Positions 42,893 through 51,586 of a DNA stretch of 64,000 nucleotides are shown here, piece by piece (position 1 is the first letter of the stretch; each line of letters starts with the position of its first letter). The position numbers and the translations under genes were made by a program. The stretch spans positions 1-64,000 of the forward strand of contig JAFZAC010000022.1 of assembly GCA_017548365.1 (NCBI GenBank), read 5' to 3'. This DNA comes from Muribaculaceae bacterium (lineage in GTDB: Bacteria > Bacteroidota > Bacteroidia > Bacteroidales > Muribaculaceae). The notes under the pieces were generated by a model that worked only from the letters and a program-made list of their open reading frames with translations, was not told the origin of the DNA and made no database searches.

Positions 42893-45034
42893 TTACCTTT
42901 TTCGCAAGAGGAAGAAGATGGCTCCTCCGGCAATCAGGAACAGGAGAAGTGGCACAACAATGTAGAGGACTTTGAAGAGTTTGTCTCTTCCACTGTCGAT
43001 CCTATCATTGTCGGCATCTTTATCCTTATTGTCCTTATCCAGTTTTTCTTTGCCTTTATCATCTTTGACGGCGGCATCAAAATCCTGGGCATCCTTCTTC
43101 TGCTCTTCGGTAGCCAATTTTTCACTGCCATTCTCTACAATGCTGTATAACTTGCCTTTATTGTTATACCATTGACCATCATCCTTCTTGCCGTCATCAA
43201 AGGTACCTTTGTATTTGTAGCCGGTGTGCTTCTCGGTATAGACTCCGTCGCCATCAAAGAGGTCATCATCGAAGCTGCCTTCATATACATCACCGTTATT
43301 ACTTCGCTTATTATCGGTTGAGGTATTCTTGGTAAACGTAAACTTGCAGCTGTCACCTTCTCTAACTCCGTCTTCATAAGGGCCTTCATACTTGCCATCC
43401 TCATAAACGCCTTTGCCTCGTCCGTTTGGCATGCTGTTTACAATGGGACCAGAGTAAGTATAGGTTACTATCGAGTCGCGTACTTCACACTTGATAAGCG
43501 TGTCTTTCACCTCTCGTGCGCCTGCAATAGATGCTGACGAAGATGTATTGCCACCATCTCCCCTGAGCACGAAGAACAGTGCAATTCCCGTTAGCAGGCA
43601 AGCAGCAATGAACGAAAGTATCACAATGAGCATAGAGTTTCTCTTGGCGGGTGGCGGTGTAGAATCTGGCTCTGATAGGGGATGGCGTTGAAATGGAAGT
43701 CCCTCGGTTGAACCATATTGTCCGTTCATCCCACCATTGGAGTTCATTCCTTGTCCACCAAGATTAGCAGGAGGCGCTATAGGAGGCATTACTGGTCCTT
43801 GACTGCCATCTTGTGTAAGTAGCGAAGGGACATTGGAAGTGTTACCAGGTTTTATTGCGACATCGGTGATTGAATCATCGGTTGTGCCAGTTTCTTTATT
43901 TACCCTCATTTTGTTGCGGCTGCCTGTCGACTTTACCACAACCACATCATCTTGCCCAGATGGAGTTGGGATACTTGACTGATGTGATGTTTGGGCTGCA
44001 GCACTTCCGCCAGCTGCTCCAGTAATTGGAACGTTGCCAATAACGTTCAACGGAGAGTCTTTTTTCTCATCTTCTTGATTGGCTGATGAATCACCCTCCT
44101 CTTCTTTCGATTTAAGAGTACCTTCCTTGCACTCATGCAAGAAATCGTTCACCTCGGCAACACTCTGAGGCCTCTTGTCGATGTTGGTACTCATCATCCA
44201 CATTACAAGCTTCTTGAAGGTCTCGTTGGTTTGAGGCAGGAATTTGAAAGCTGCCTCGCCATCAACAGTAATCTCCGAAGCGCGCGGCGGACGCTGCAAG
44301 GTCGCCAAGTTATAGAGTGTGGCTCCAAGCGAGAAAAGATCAGTCCACGGACCTATCTTCTTATAATCATATTCCTTGAGCTCGATAGGAGCATAGGGGC
44401 GAGTGATTAGAAGGAAGCTCGATATTGTGTCGGGGTCACCCGAGTTGGGGTCTACCTGCTTGCTAGAACCAAAGTCGATGAGCATGATGTTACCATAGGC
44501 ATCGGCCATGATATTGGCAGGTTTGATGTCGAGGTGCCATATCTTGTTCTCATGCAACTCTTGAAGGGCGTCAAGCACTTGAGGAAGAAACACCTCAAGC
44601 AGCCAATTGCTGTCGCAAGGAGCATTCTGCATCTTCAGTAGCTCGCTGAACGAACTGCCATTGATGAACTGCATCACATAGTAAGTGGTATTGTTCTCCT
44701 CAAAGATGTCATACACCTTGACGATGTGAGGGTTGTTCAACTTGCCAATGCGGCGAAGCCGTCGCGCCTCACGTTTGAACACGTTGCGCAGTTTTTCAAA
44801 CTGCACCATGTTCTCGGCATTAGTCACCCTAATGGTTGGGGAATCGACATTACGCTGCGTAAGCCCCTTCATGAAGAATTCCTTGACAGCTACTTGCTCA
44901 TCAAACTCAACATTGGTGGCGACATAGGTGTTCCCGAAACCGCCACTGGCAAGATAGCCATCTATGCGATAAATCCTTCTGAGCAGGGTGCCAACCCGCA
45001 ACATCGAATTGCCGTCTACGCTATTATTGGACAT
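42893..45034 (-). CDS. Transmembrane Ser/Thr protein kinase with MORN repeats and second C-terminal membrane helix
   Basis: A 713-aa Hanks-type kinase paralogous to the 641-aa one. Glycine loop LASGGFGNTYVA, VAVKEF (K51), catalytic loop IWHLDIKPANIMAD, IDFGSSK. A long Ser/Pro/Gly-rich linker leads to a membrane helix (MLIVILSFIAACLLTGIALFF), then MORN repeats (GKGVYEDGKYEGPYEDG, GDVYEGSFDDDLFDGDG, YKYKGTFDDGKKDDG) and a Lys/Asp-rich stretch. Unlike its paralogue it ends with a second membrane helix (VLYIVVPLLLFLIAGGAIFF) and RKR, so the MORN part would be a loop anchored at both ends. It follows the PP2C gene by 22 bp. Confidence 0.92.
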   Translation of the reverse strand: MSNNSVDGNSMLRVGTLLRRIYRIDGYLASGGFGNTYVATNVEFDEQVAVKEFFMKGLTQRNVDSPTIRVTNAENMVQFEKLRNVFKREARRLRRIGKLNNPHIVKVYDIFEENNTTYYVMQFINGSSFSELLKMQNAPCDSNWLLEVFLPQVLDALQELHENKIWHLDIKPANIMADAYGNIMLIDFGSSKQVDPNSGDPDTISSFLLITRPYAPIELKEYDYKKIGPWTDLFSLGATLYNLATLQRPPRASEITVDGEAAFKFLPQTNETFKKLVMWMMSTNIDKRPQSVAEVNDFLHECKEGTLKSKEEEGDSSANQEDEKKDSPLNVIGNVPITGAAGGSAAAQTSHQSSIPTPSGQDDVVVVKSTGSRNKMRVNKETGTTDDSITDVAIKPGNTSNVPSLLTQDGSQGPVMPPIAPPANLGGQGMNSNGGMNGQYGSTEGLPFQRHPLSEPDSTPPPAKRNSMLIVILSFIAACLLTGIALFFVLRGDGGNTSSSASIAGAREVKDTLIKCEVRDSIVTYTYSGPIVNSMPNGRGKGVYEDGKYEGPYEDGVREGDSCKFTFTKNTSTDNKRSNNGDVYEGSFDDDLFDGDGVYTEKHTGYKYKGTFDDGKKDDGQWYNNKGKLYSIVENGSEKLATEEQKKDAQDFDAAVKDDKGKEKLDKDNKDKDADNDRIDSGRDKLFKVLYIVVPLLLFLIAGGAIFFLLRKR

Positions 45035-45056
45035 AGGATGGGTATTGAGTTAATTA

Positions 45057-46559
45057 TTATTTACCTCCATTTTTTCGATTTAAAATCGCATTTTTTGTTT
45101 TTTCTTCTTGCTTTTGTTTTTCAGTCTTTGGTTTATTTATACCTTCATAAGCCTTATGTGCATCATCACCTTGAGCTTTTTGCGCATCTCCGATGCCCTT
45201 AACAAATTTATTGTCTTTTTTCTGACCACCATTGTTGGTCCCTTTTGAAGCAGAATTGCTTGTCGCCTGCCCTTGAGAATTTTGAGTACTGCGAGTAACG
45301 TTCTTCGAACCTTGTGAGGTATTTTCACCGCCCGAATTTCCAGTGTTTTTGTTCTCGATATTTTCCATCAGCTCTTTTGCATCACCACTTTGGTCAGTAG
45401 ACTTATCGCCATGGAACTTGTTCCAAATGAGATAGGCAGCACCAAAAACCACGGCTGCAGCAAGTAGTCCAATCAGCGCCTTCAGCCAAAGGTTTCCATC
45501 GGCAGCTTTGGGCTTGTAGTCCTCAAAATCATCTACATCTTGAACCCTTGCCCTTCTTCCTGGCTCTTCAGAAACAACCTTTATTTCATCATCTTCTTCG
45601 GCTTGAGCAACCTGATCAGCAGCAGGAGCTGGTGCAGGGGGGGCAGGTGGCATTTGAGGAACAGGTGCGGCTGGCGCCTGCATGTCGAGAGGAGAAACAG
45701 GTGCTGGTTCAGCAGCCTTCGCTGCCATTCGGGCCAACAGCGATACCTCGTTGTAGTTAGAAGTCTTCTCATCGTTAACGAGCTGGTCGTCTCCCACTTC
45801 ATTTGACACACCTTTTATCTTTATCAAGATAGCTGAGTGGTTGTCTTTGTTTCCCATTGTTGCAGCCCTGAGTTGCTCAATCTTACTCTCGTCAGAAACT
45901 TCACTTGCGAGCAAAGAAACAAGTTCGCTATCGCTCATCTGCTCGAGCATACCATCGGAGCACAAGTAGAAATAGTCACCGGGTAGCACATCGGTAGTGT
46001 GAGCCAAATCGATATTCACATCGTTATCTTCACCTGGCATGAGGGCACGAGTGATGACATTGCGACGGTTGGATGTTGCCATATCTTCATAGGCAATATC
46101 TCCAGCCATAAACAAGTCATAAACCAGCGAGTGGTCAATGGTCTTGTACAGTATGCGGCGCTGCGAGGGTCTTATGTGATAGATGCGGCTATCGCCAATG
46201 TGACCCATTGTCACACCGCCATTGTGTAGGCACACCATGGTGAGAGTGGTACCCATCTTCCTTACCGACCCGTCATCAAGTTCATCAAGTTGCTTGCGGG
46301 CATACTTGATTGCCTCAACCACAATCTCGTCGTCAAGCACTCCATCGCTTGATGTATTATCGTTAATCCACTTGCTCACCGCATTGCTCACGGCAGCACT
46401 TGCCACTTCGCCCTTTTCATGGCCACCCATTCCATCGCACACGAGGAATAAACGGTCGTCACTGGTTATAGAGCCAAGGGCAGGGAAGATGTTATCCTCT
46501 TGATTGTCACGCTGTCCCTTTTCACTTAATGCTACTGGACTAAATATATCGAACTTCAT
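45057..46559 (-). CDS. PP2C-family Ser/Thr protein phosphatase with membrane anchor
   Basis: A 500-aa protein. Residues 1-245 are a PP2C (PPM) phosphatase with all metal motifs: SEKGQRDNQEDNIFP, LFLVCDGMGGHEKGEVASA, TMGHIGDSRIYHI, YFYLCSDGMLEQM. A Pro/Ala-rich linker (290-330) leads to one membrane helix (ALIGLLAAAVVFGAAYLIW, about 370), and the rest is Asn/Ser/Gly/Lys-rich and probably outside. It should reverse the kinases' phosphorylation in the cytoplasm. It lies between the FHA gene (41 bp) and a kinase gene (22 bp), the classic STK/PP2C/FHA grouping. Confidence 0.93.
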   Translation of the reverse strand: MKFDIFSPVALSEKGQRDNQEDNIFPALGSITSDDRLFLVCDGMGGHEKGEVASAAVSNAVSKWINDNTSSDGVLDDEIVVEAIKYARKQLDELDDGSVRKMGTTLTMVCLHNGGVTMGHIGDSRIYHIRPSQRRILYKTIDHSLVYDLFMAGDIAYEDMATSNRRNVITRALMPGEDNDVNIDLAHTTDVLPGDYFYLCSDGMLEQMSDSELVSLLASEVSDESKIEQLRAATMGNKDNHSAILIKIKGVSNEVGDDQLVNDEKTSNYNEVSLLARMAAKAAEPAPVSPLDMQAPAAPVPQMPPAPPAPAPAADQVAQAEEDDEIKVVSEEPGRRARVQDVDDFEDYKPKAADGNLWLKALIGLLAAAVVFGAAYLIWNKFHGDKSTDQSGDAKELMENIENKNTGNSGGENTSQGSKNVTRSTQNSQGQATSNSASKGTNNGGQKKDNKFVKGIGDAQKAQGDDAHKAYEGINKPKTEKQKQEEKTKNAILNRKNGGK

Positions 46560-46600
46560 GATATTCTATTGTTAAAAAATAAAGTATATAACATTGTCAT

Positions 46601-47110
46601 TTATTCTGCCTCAAAGATGATTGTCGTTTCTCCCATAGTCACGAGATCGCCTTTTTTCAACTTAACGATATCGGTTTGACCAATCGGTATACCATTAACC
46701 TTTGTCCCATTCATATTCATGTGGTTAGAAAGGGTTGCATAGGTGTTCCCATAGGAGTCCACATTTACTTCAATAATGATATGTGAACGACTAAAATATT
46801 TGTCTTGAGCAGGCAGCTGTATCTTGGCATTGCTTGTAAAGGCTCTTCGCCCTATTGTGTTCTTGCCTCGATCCAGAGGCTGTTTCATGCCATTAAAAAT
46901 GACGCTGTAGTTGTATTGCTTGCATCCTCCAATGACGGTTTCGTTGCCGTCATCATCATCGTTGTTATCGCCTTTTTTGGGGCCGTCAAGGTTGATTTTC
47001 AACTTTGCCTGGCACACTGGGCAAGCAATGTGCTTGACGCCCTCACCGTCTTTGAAAGGCACGTCAAGCACAGAATTGCATTTTGGACATTTAATCCGTT
47101 TTTTCTCCAT
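46601..47110 (-). CDS. Zinc-ribbon plus FHA-domain phosphothreonine reader
   Basis: A 169-aa cytoplasmic protein. Residues 5-40 form a zinc ribbon (CPKC..CPVC). After an acidic linker, residues 75-169 are an FHA domain with the phosphothreonine-binding residues present: TIGRR, SRSHIIIEV and NHMNMNGTKVNG. It should bind a phosphothreonine peptide made by the kinases encoded after it. It starts 30 bp after the stop of the acidic membrane protein gene upstream, with no terminator between, so the regulated promoter at 48193-48225 may drive this operon. Confidence 0.92.
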   Translation of the reverse strand: MEKKRIKCPKCNSVLDVPFKDGEGVKHIACPVCQAKLKINLDGPKKGDNNDDDDGNETVIGGCKQYNYSVIFNGMKQPLDRGKNTIGRRAFTSNAKIQLPAQDKYFSRSHIIIEVNVDSYGNTYATLSNHMNMNGTKVNGIPIGQTDIVKLKKGDLVTMGETTIIFEAE

Positions 47111-47140
47111 GTTTCTTTATTACATGATGAGGATGTGTAA

Positions 47141-48157
47141 TTAGCAATCAACTGTATCCATACCCGCATCGTCAACACTGGGAACGTCGTTGCTCACGTC
47201 GTTATGAGCCCACTGAGCATCCTCGTGATGATAAGATGGTTCGGGTTCAGGCTCAGGCTCATAGCTTGGTTCGGGCTCTGATGCCTCATAAGTCTCAACG
47301 GCTGCATATTCGCTATCGTTGGTGCTGTCAACATCTACCTGTACATCGCTGTCGATGTCGATTTGATCGTTATCGCTTTGTACTACTGCTACATAAGAGC
47401 CGTCCATGTCGTTCTCATCACTGTCAATAACGTTAACCATTGCGTCCTCATCGGTATCATCGGCTAAACCAACTGTTATAGCGTCTTCATCGTTGATATC
47501 ACCATCAAATGATGCCAATGTTGGGTCAGCGCCATCGGCAACAGCATTGAGCTGAGCCATGAAGCTTTCGGCTGCCTCGGGATTCTCGGCTGCTACACCT
47601 GCATAGAATTCTTCAACCTTCAAACCCTCGTTAGCGATGTTGATAACCTCGTTCTCATCAAGAACATTGTTGTTGTTGAAGTCGGCAACTGCAACATCAA
47701 ATGTACCATCCATGTCTACGTCAACAACCAGTACTTCTTGACCATTTACGGTCATTGAGCCTGTAATTTCATAATTACCATCTTCATCAATATCAGTAAC
47801 TGCTATTCCAACGAAATGCACGTCTGGTTCTACTTCTTCTTGCTGTTGTATGTTGATATTAACCTGAGCTGGTTGATGAACATGGTGAGTGTGATGACTA
47901 ACATGTACATCCTGTGTGGGTTCAGCTTCGTGATCCACTTGTTCTTCATCATTACCAATGTGATCCATTGCATAAACAACGCCTGCACCAGCGCCTGCTA
48001 CAGCCATTCCGCCCACTACACCGGCAGCTATTTTAGCTCCCATGTGGTCGTCTTGTTTTTTGCGAGCTGGTCTTGGGGTTGGTCTTGGGGTTGGAGGAGG
48101 AGTTGGAGTCTCATTCATCTGTGGCATCATTGCCATTGTTTCTTCATTAGTGTTCAT
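47141..48157 (-). CDS. Acidic membrane protein with EF-hand-like loops (paralogue A)
   Basis: A 338-aa protein. The N-terminus MNTNEETMAMMPQ is shared with two paralogues; a Pro-rich basic segment (to 35) follows, then a Gly/Ala-rich membrane helix (AKIAAGVVGGMAVAGAGAGV, 41-64). The basic side faces in, so the rest should be outside. Next come a His-rich stretch (84-95, HVSHHTHHVH), calcium-type loops at 122-130, 146-154 (DVDMDGTFD) and an EF-hand loop D159-NNNNVLDENE170, then a very acidic tail ending DTVDC. No family recognised. First gene of the probable FHA-PP2C-kinase operon. Confidence 0.82.
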   Translation of the reverse strand: MNTNEETMAMMPQMNETPTPPPTPRPTPRPARKKQDDHMGAKIAAGVVGGMAVAGAGAGVVYAMDHIGNDEEQVDHEAEPTQDVHVSHHTHHVHQPAQVNINIQQQEEVEPDVHFVGIAVTDIDEDGNYEITGSMTVNGQEVLVVDVDMDGTFDVAVADFNNNNVLDENEVINIANEGLKVEEFYAGVAAENPEAAESFMAQLNAVADGADPTLASFDGDINDEDAITVGLADDTDEDAMVNVIDSDENDMDGSYVAVVQSDNDQIDIDSDVQVDVDSTNDSEYAAVETYEASEPEPSYEPEPEPEPSYHHEDAQWAHNDVSNDVPSVDDAGMDTVDC

Positions 48158-48192
48158 GTCTTCTATTTTTTAGTTGATTATTAATTACAATG

Positions 48193-48225
48193 CAAATTTA
48201 CAACATCACACACCTTATTTCCAAA
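48193..48225 (-). promoter_or_regulatory. Promoter of paralogue A
   Basis: TAAATTTG (48193-48200) and TTTG (48222-48225, within TTTGGAAAT) are 21 bp apart, the same spacing as at the other two paralogues. Confidence 0.78.
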
Positions 48226-48239
48226 CTTTTTTTAACATA

Positions 48240-48290
48240 CATGATGAAATGGGTGGTTTAAATGATGAAATGCACAAGTTGTGTGATTTT
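48240..48290 (-). promoter_or_regulatory. Upstream repeat element of paralogue A (putative LytTR sites)
   Basis: Plus-strand CATGATGAAATG (48240) and AATGATGAAATG (48261) and TGTGATTTTC (48282) start 18, 39 and 60 bp from the -33 element, so their TGAT cores are exactly 21 bp apart. The same positions are occupied upstream of both other paralogues. Confidence 0.7.
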
Positions 48291-48306
48291 CAGACGACAT
48301 AAGAAA

Positions 48307-48369
48307 TAAAAAACGTGAGGAATGCCCTATAAACACCTCAAAAATCGTATTTTTAGAACATCCCCCACG
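48307..48369 (-). terminator. Intrinsic terminator of paralogue B
   Basis: On the minus strand CGTGGGGGATG (48359-48369) pairs with CATTCCTCACG (48314-48324), using two G-U pairs, followed by a T-run (48307-48313). The loop holds a small AAAAAT/ATTTTT hairpin. Confidence 0.7.
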
Positions 48370-48379
48370 CGCGTGTTTT

Positions 48380-49774
48380 TTATCCTATTGCGTCGCCGCC
48401 CAAGTCAACACCGCCCAAGTCGTCGTTACCACCAGCTACATCGCTGTCAAAGCCGTGGTCGACCTCGTTGCTTGCCATCAGGTCGTCGTGAGGAATCGAT
48501 GCTTCCTCATGAATCTCGGGAGCGCTAGGTTCCTGCACGTCGGGCTCAATATAGTTGCTGGCAAAGTGTGCATCATCGGCAGTTTCCACAGTCTCGACAG
48601 GAGTTACTTCAATCTCATCAGGCTGGTCTACATTAACTGCCAGTTCCATGTCGGTAGCACCAGCGTTATCGTCTATTGTCTCTACTGGAGTGTTGTCAAC
48701 ACCTGCCAGTAATTCTTCATCAGCCTCTTGAGTAATCTCAATTGCTGGCTCATCGTTTAAGCTGTCGGCTGGTATTTCTTGCGGAGTCTCACTGTAGGTG
48801 TGAACACCGCCTCCAAGAGGCGCGTCAATGTCTACCACTCTAGAAACATCGTCGTTGTCAATCATGTCATCTTCAATGGTGGTTGCGGGTTGGTTCATTG
48901 CGAGATTTCCGTTCTCATCACTGTCAATTATATTATCATCGATGGTTCTTGTGGGCTGACCCATTGCAAGATTATCGTTCTCATCACTGTCAATTATATT
49001 ATCGTCAGCGTTAGCAAGGGAATCAGACGTTCCATCAAACATATCATCATCGTCGTCATCAAATTGAGTCAGGATGTTGCCGTCATCGTCAACTGGCATG
49101 TCGTAGGCAGCAAGCATTGCTGATTGATCGTCGATAACAGCTTCCAATTGACCAACATACTCTTGCGCCTTTTCGGGATGGTCAACCATCAAGCCTCTAT
49201 AGAAGTCACCTACTGTAAGGTTACTGTCGGAGATATCAAAAATTTCGTTGTCTTCTATTACTTGGTTGCGATTCAGGTCGCTCATTGCAACATCAAAGTT
49301 GCCATCCATATCGGCATCAACAAATGCCCATTCATCTGAACCTGTTCTCATAGTTCCCACTGTAGCATAACTGCCGTCGCCATTGGGAACTACATCCAGA
49401 CCCTCAAACTCCACATCTTTAGGCTCGGGTCTAGGTGCGGGTTCAACATGATGGTGGTGATGATGATGGTGGTGATGAACAGGCTGATCCTCTGTGGGAT
49501 GATCCACATGGTTGTCGCCTGCTGGTGTTGCATCTACGTCATCGTCGGGGCGAGTTGCAGCATAGATTGCTGCTGCACCACCTCCTGCTACTACTACGCC
49601 ACCGAGAACACCGGCAACAATCTTTGCTGCCATGTTGTCCTTGATTTGCTTTTTGCTAACATTTGGTCTTGGTGTGGGTCTTGGTGCGCCTGGCATGCTG
49701 GCGGGTTGATTACTGGGAGGCAGCGGGGGAGTTGCCTGTGGCATCATTGCTTGAGTGTTGTCGTTAGTGTTCAT
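48380..49774 (-). CDS. Acidic membrane protein with natural His10 tract and EF-hand-like loop (paralogue B)
   Basis: A 464-aa protein, paralogous to the two others. MNTNDNTQAMMPQ at the N-terminus, Pro-rich and basic to 47, membrane helix 49-73 (AAKIVAGVLGGVVVAGGGAA), then DQPV and ten consecutive histidines (100-109). Calcium-type loops follow: DADMDGNFD and the EF-hand pattern DLNRNQVIEDNE. The tail is long and acidic, with repeats such as IDDNIIDSDENGNLAMNQP. It ends GGVDLGGDAIG, without the terminal Cys of A and C. Own promoter and terminator. Function unknown. Confidence 0.82.
   Translation of the reverse strand: MNTNDNTQAMMPQATPPLPPSNQPASMPGAPRPTPRPNVSKKQIKDNMAAKIVAGVLGGVVVAGGGAAAIYAATRPDDDVDATPAGDNHVDHPTEDQPVHHHHHHHHHHVEPAPRPEPKDVEFEGLDVVPNGDGSYATVGTMRTGSDEWAFVDADMDGNFDVAMSDLNRNQVIEDNEIFDISDSNLTVGDFYRGLMVDHPEKAQEYVGQLEAVIDDQSAMLAAYDMPVDDDGNILTQFDDDDDDMFDGTSDSLANADDNIIDSDENDNLAMGQPTRTIDDNIIDSDENGNLAMNQPATTIEDDMIDNDDVSRVVDIDAPLGGGVHTYSETPQEIPADSLNDEPAIEITQEADEELLAGVDNTPVETIDDNAGATDMELAVNVDQPDEIEVTPVETVETADDAHFASNYIEPDVQEPSAPEIHEEASIPHDDLMASNEVDHGFDSDVAGGNDDLGGVDLGGDAIG
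48885..49010 (-). repeat. Coding repeat in paralogue B
   Basis: Three copies of a roughly 60-bp unit encode NIIDSDENDNLAMGQPTRTI-like segments; adjacent copies are nearly identical at DNA level. Confidence 0.65.
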
Positions 49775-49821
49775 AGTAGTTAATGTTTAATGAGTGATAT
49801 AAATAGTTTTTGTTTACTTTG

Positions 49822-49854
49822 CAAAGATACAAAATACATATGCTAATTTCCAAA
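49822..49854 (-). promoter_or_regulatory. Promoter of paralogue B
   Basis: TATCTTTG (49822-49829) and TTTG (49851-49854, within TTTGGAAAT) are 21 bp apart. Confidence 0.78.
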
Positions 49855-49868
49855 TTTTCAAGCACATT

Positions 49869-49925
49869 CATGATAAAAATAATATCCTTAATGATGAAAT
49901 GCCAGGATTTGCTGATTTCTTCAAA
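49869..49925 (-). promoter_or_regulatory. Upstream repeat element of paralogue B (putative LytTR sites)
   Basis: Plus-strand CATGATAAAAAT (49869), AATGATGAAATG (49890) and GCTGATTTCT (49911) start at +18, +39 and +60 from the -33 element, as at the other two paralogues. Confidence 0.68.
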
Positions 49926-50261
49926 AACTCAAATTCCAACCCGTCGATCTATATATAATAAACAATCATTGAAATATAAAAATTGGACCTCTAAACAAAC
50001 GGCACACAAAAAAAACTAGCATTTCTAACTTGGCGTTATAGGCGACTCTTTGCATCACCTTTCAACTTTGTTCTTTCAACCTTGTTTCAAACATCACCCA
50101 TAACATAACTTTACACGCACATGCACTACAATGAGATCTTTGACATATTTTTATTATCTGTGAGATTTATGGGAAAACTTTGATATATTACATTTATACT
50201 ATTGAAAAAATCTAATAATCGCCTATCAATCAGCCATATTCATAAAACATACATAAAAACT

Positions 50262-50288
50262 GAGTCAGGCGAGTCAGGCGAGTCAGGC
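50262..50288. repeat. 9-bp tandem repeat
   Basis: Three perfect copies of GAGTCAGGC, with degenerate further copies to about 50306. Confidence 0.85.
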
Positions 50289-50442
50289 GAATTAAGTGAG
50301 TCAATCGAATCTCCCAATCACAATTACGATTCCCAATACCGATTCTCGCGCCCAAGGCGCAAAACAACAAGCTCTAGGAGCGTTGTCACTCCAGGAGCCT
50401 GTGTTGGTACACTTTTCAATAAGTGGTAATATGTGTGTTGTA

Positions 50443-51504
50443 TTAGCAATCGATAGCATCGTCGACCATGTCATGACCTGCTGCGCCCAGATCATCACCA
50501 CCCAAGTCATGGCTGGCATCGGTCCATTGCACATCTTGCTCAATAGTGTCGGGGTGTGCCTCGGGAGCGGCCTCGTTAACCGTCTCGACCATCATAGAGT
50601 CATCATTGCTTTCAACCACTTCATCCGAAACGGTGTCAACGCTCACATCATCGCTTGTAACAGTGATGCCATCATCGGTCATCTCGCTCACTGCGCTCAC
50701 TTCCACTTCATCACCGTCTTCGTCAACAACTATCACGTTATCGTCAATTGTCTCGTCATAGTTCACATCCATATATGGATTCTCCTCACCGTCTTCATAG
50801 AACACGGTTAAGCCTTCAATGAAAGCGTATGCCTTATCGGGGTCGGTCTGAAGCAATTCGTTATAACATTCATCAACCGTAAGATTACTATCTGTGATAT
50901 CAACAAATTCTTCATTATCGATATCGCCACTACCGTCGAAATCGGCAACAGCATAATTAAAGACTCCATCCAGGTCGGTATCAATCAAGAGCATCTTCTC
51001 GTCGCCAATAATCACTGAGGCGGTAATTTCATATTCGCCGTCATCATTGAGATCGGTCACCATGAGGTCATCAATAACAGCAGTGGGAGTCTCAGTGGGA
51101 GTCTCGGTAGGAGTAACAGGCTCGGTAGAAATTTCGGGCTCTTTGACAACATCCTCTCCAGGAGTCACAACAATATTAATCTCTGGACCTGGAGTCTCAT
51201 GGATGTGAGTTTCATGAACATATACGTCCTGTACAGGAGCGTCATCGGCTTGATTATCGGTATTGAGCTCGGCAACATCGAGATTCTCATCGTTCAGTTG
51301 ATTTACTGCATAAGCAATACCTGCGCCAGCTCCTGCGGCAGCAGCACCACCCACAAGGCCTAATGCGATTTTTTGGCCAGTGTTCATGCCTTTCTTGGGC
51401 TGCTTCGACAGCTTGAAAGTTGGTTTTTGATTACCTGCCTTGGGGGCATTTGCGTTCTCGGGAGTCTGAGGCATTGCAGCCATAGTTTCGTCGTTAGTAT
51501 TCAT
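50443..51504 (-). CDS. Acidic membrane protein with EF-hand-like loops (paralogue C)
   Basis: A 353-aa protein. N-terminus MNTNDETMAAMPQ, basic segment (KPTFKLSKQPKKG), membrane helix 44-68 (KIALGLVGGAAAAGAGAGIA), then a short His-containing stretch (VYVHETHIHETPG, 94-106). Calcium-type loops DLNDDGEYE and DTDLDGVFN, and a canonical EF-hand loop DFDGSGDIDNEE. The tail is strongly acidic and ends DMVDDAIDC. It is the third paralogue and has its own promoter with the shared upstream repeats. Function unknown; predicted calcium- and metal-binding envelope protein. Confidence 0.82.
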   Translation of the reverse strand: MNTNDETMAAMPQTPENANAPKAGNQKPTFKLSKQPKKGMNTGQKIALGLVGGAAAAGAGAGIAYAVNQLNDENLDVAELNTDNQADDAPVQDVYVHETHIHETPGPEINIVVTPGEDVVKEPEISTEPVTPTETPTETPTAVIDDLMVTDLNDDGEYEITASVIIGDEKMLLIDTDLDGVFNYAVADFDGSGDIDNEEFVDITDSNLTVDECYNELLQTDPDKAYAFIEGLTVFYEDGEENPYMDVNYDETIDDNVIVVDEDGDEVEVSAVSEMTDDGITVTSDDVSVDTVSDEVVESNDDSMMVETVNEAAPEAHPDTIEQDVQWTDASHDLGGDDLGAAGHDMVDDAIDC

Positions 51505-51539
51505 TGGTTTTGTGGTTTAAATGATTAATAATTATATTG

Positions 51540-51572
51540 CAAATTTACAGTACAGAAAACTCTATTTCCAAA
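51540..51572 (-). promoter_or_regulatory. Promoter of paralogue C
   Basis: TAAATTTG (51540-51547) and TTTG (51569-51572, within TTTGGAAAT) are 21 bp apart. Confidence 0.78.
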
Positions 51573-51586
51573 TATTTTTTGTCCTA

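Larger units (their letters stand above)
49775..50442. other. Long AT-rich intergenic region upstream of paralogue B
   Basis: 668 bp with the B promoter (49822-49854), its upstream repeats (49869-49925) and a 9-bp tandem repeat (50262-50288). The rest is AT-rich with no gene visible; a plus-strand frame at 49810-50019 overlaps the promoter and has no protein features. No clear terminator for paralogue C was found. Confidence 0.6.

Noticed and set aside
42893..47110. FHA-PP2C-kinase genes read as the post-translational control of a type VI secretion system
   Set aside because: No Tss genes or other secretion components are in the cluster; its neighbours are acidic membrane proteins and a LytTR regulator.
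50262..50306. GAGTCAGGC repeats considered as CRISPR or iterons
   Set aside because: Units are only 9 bp, directly adjacent, and no replication or cas gene is nearby.
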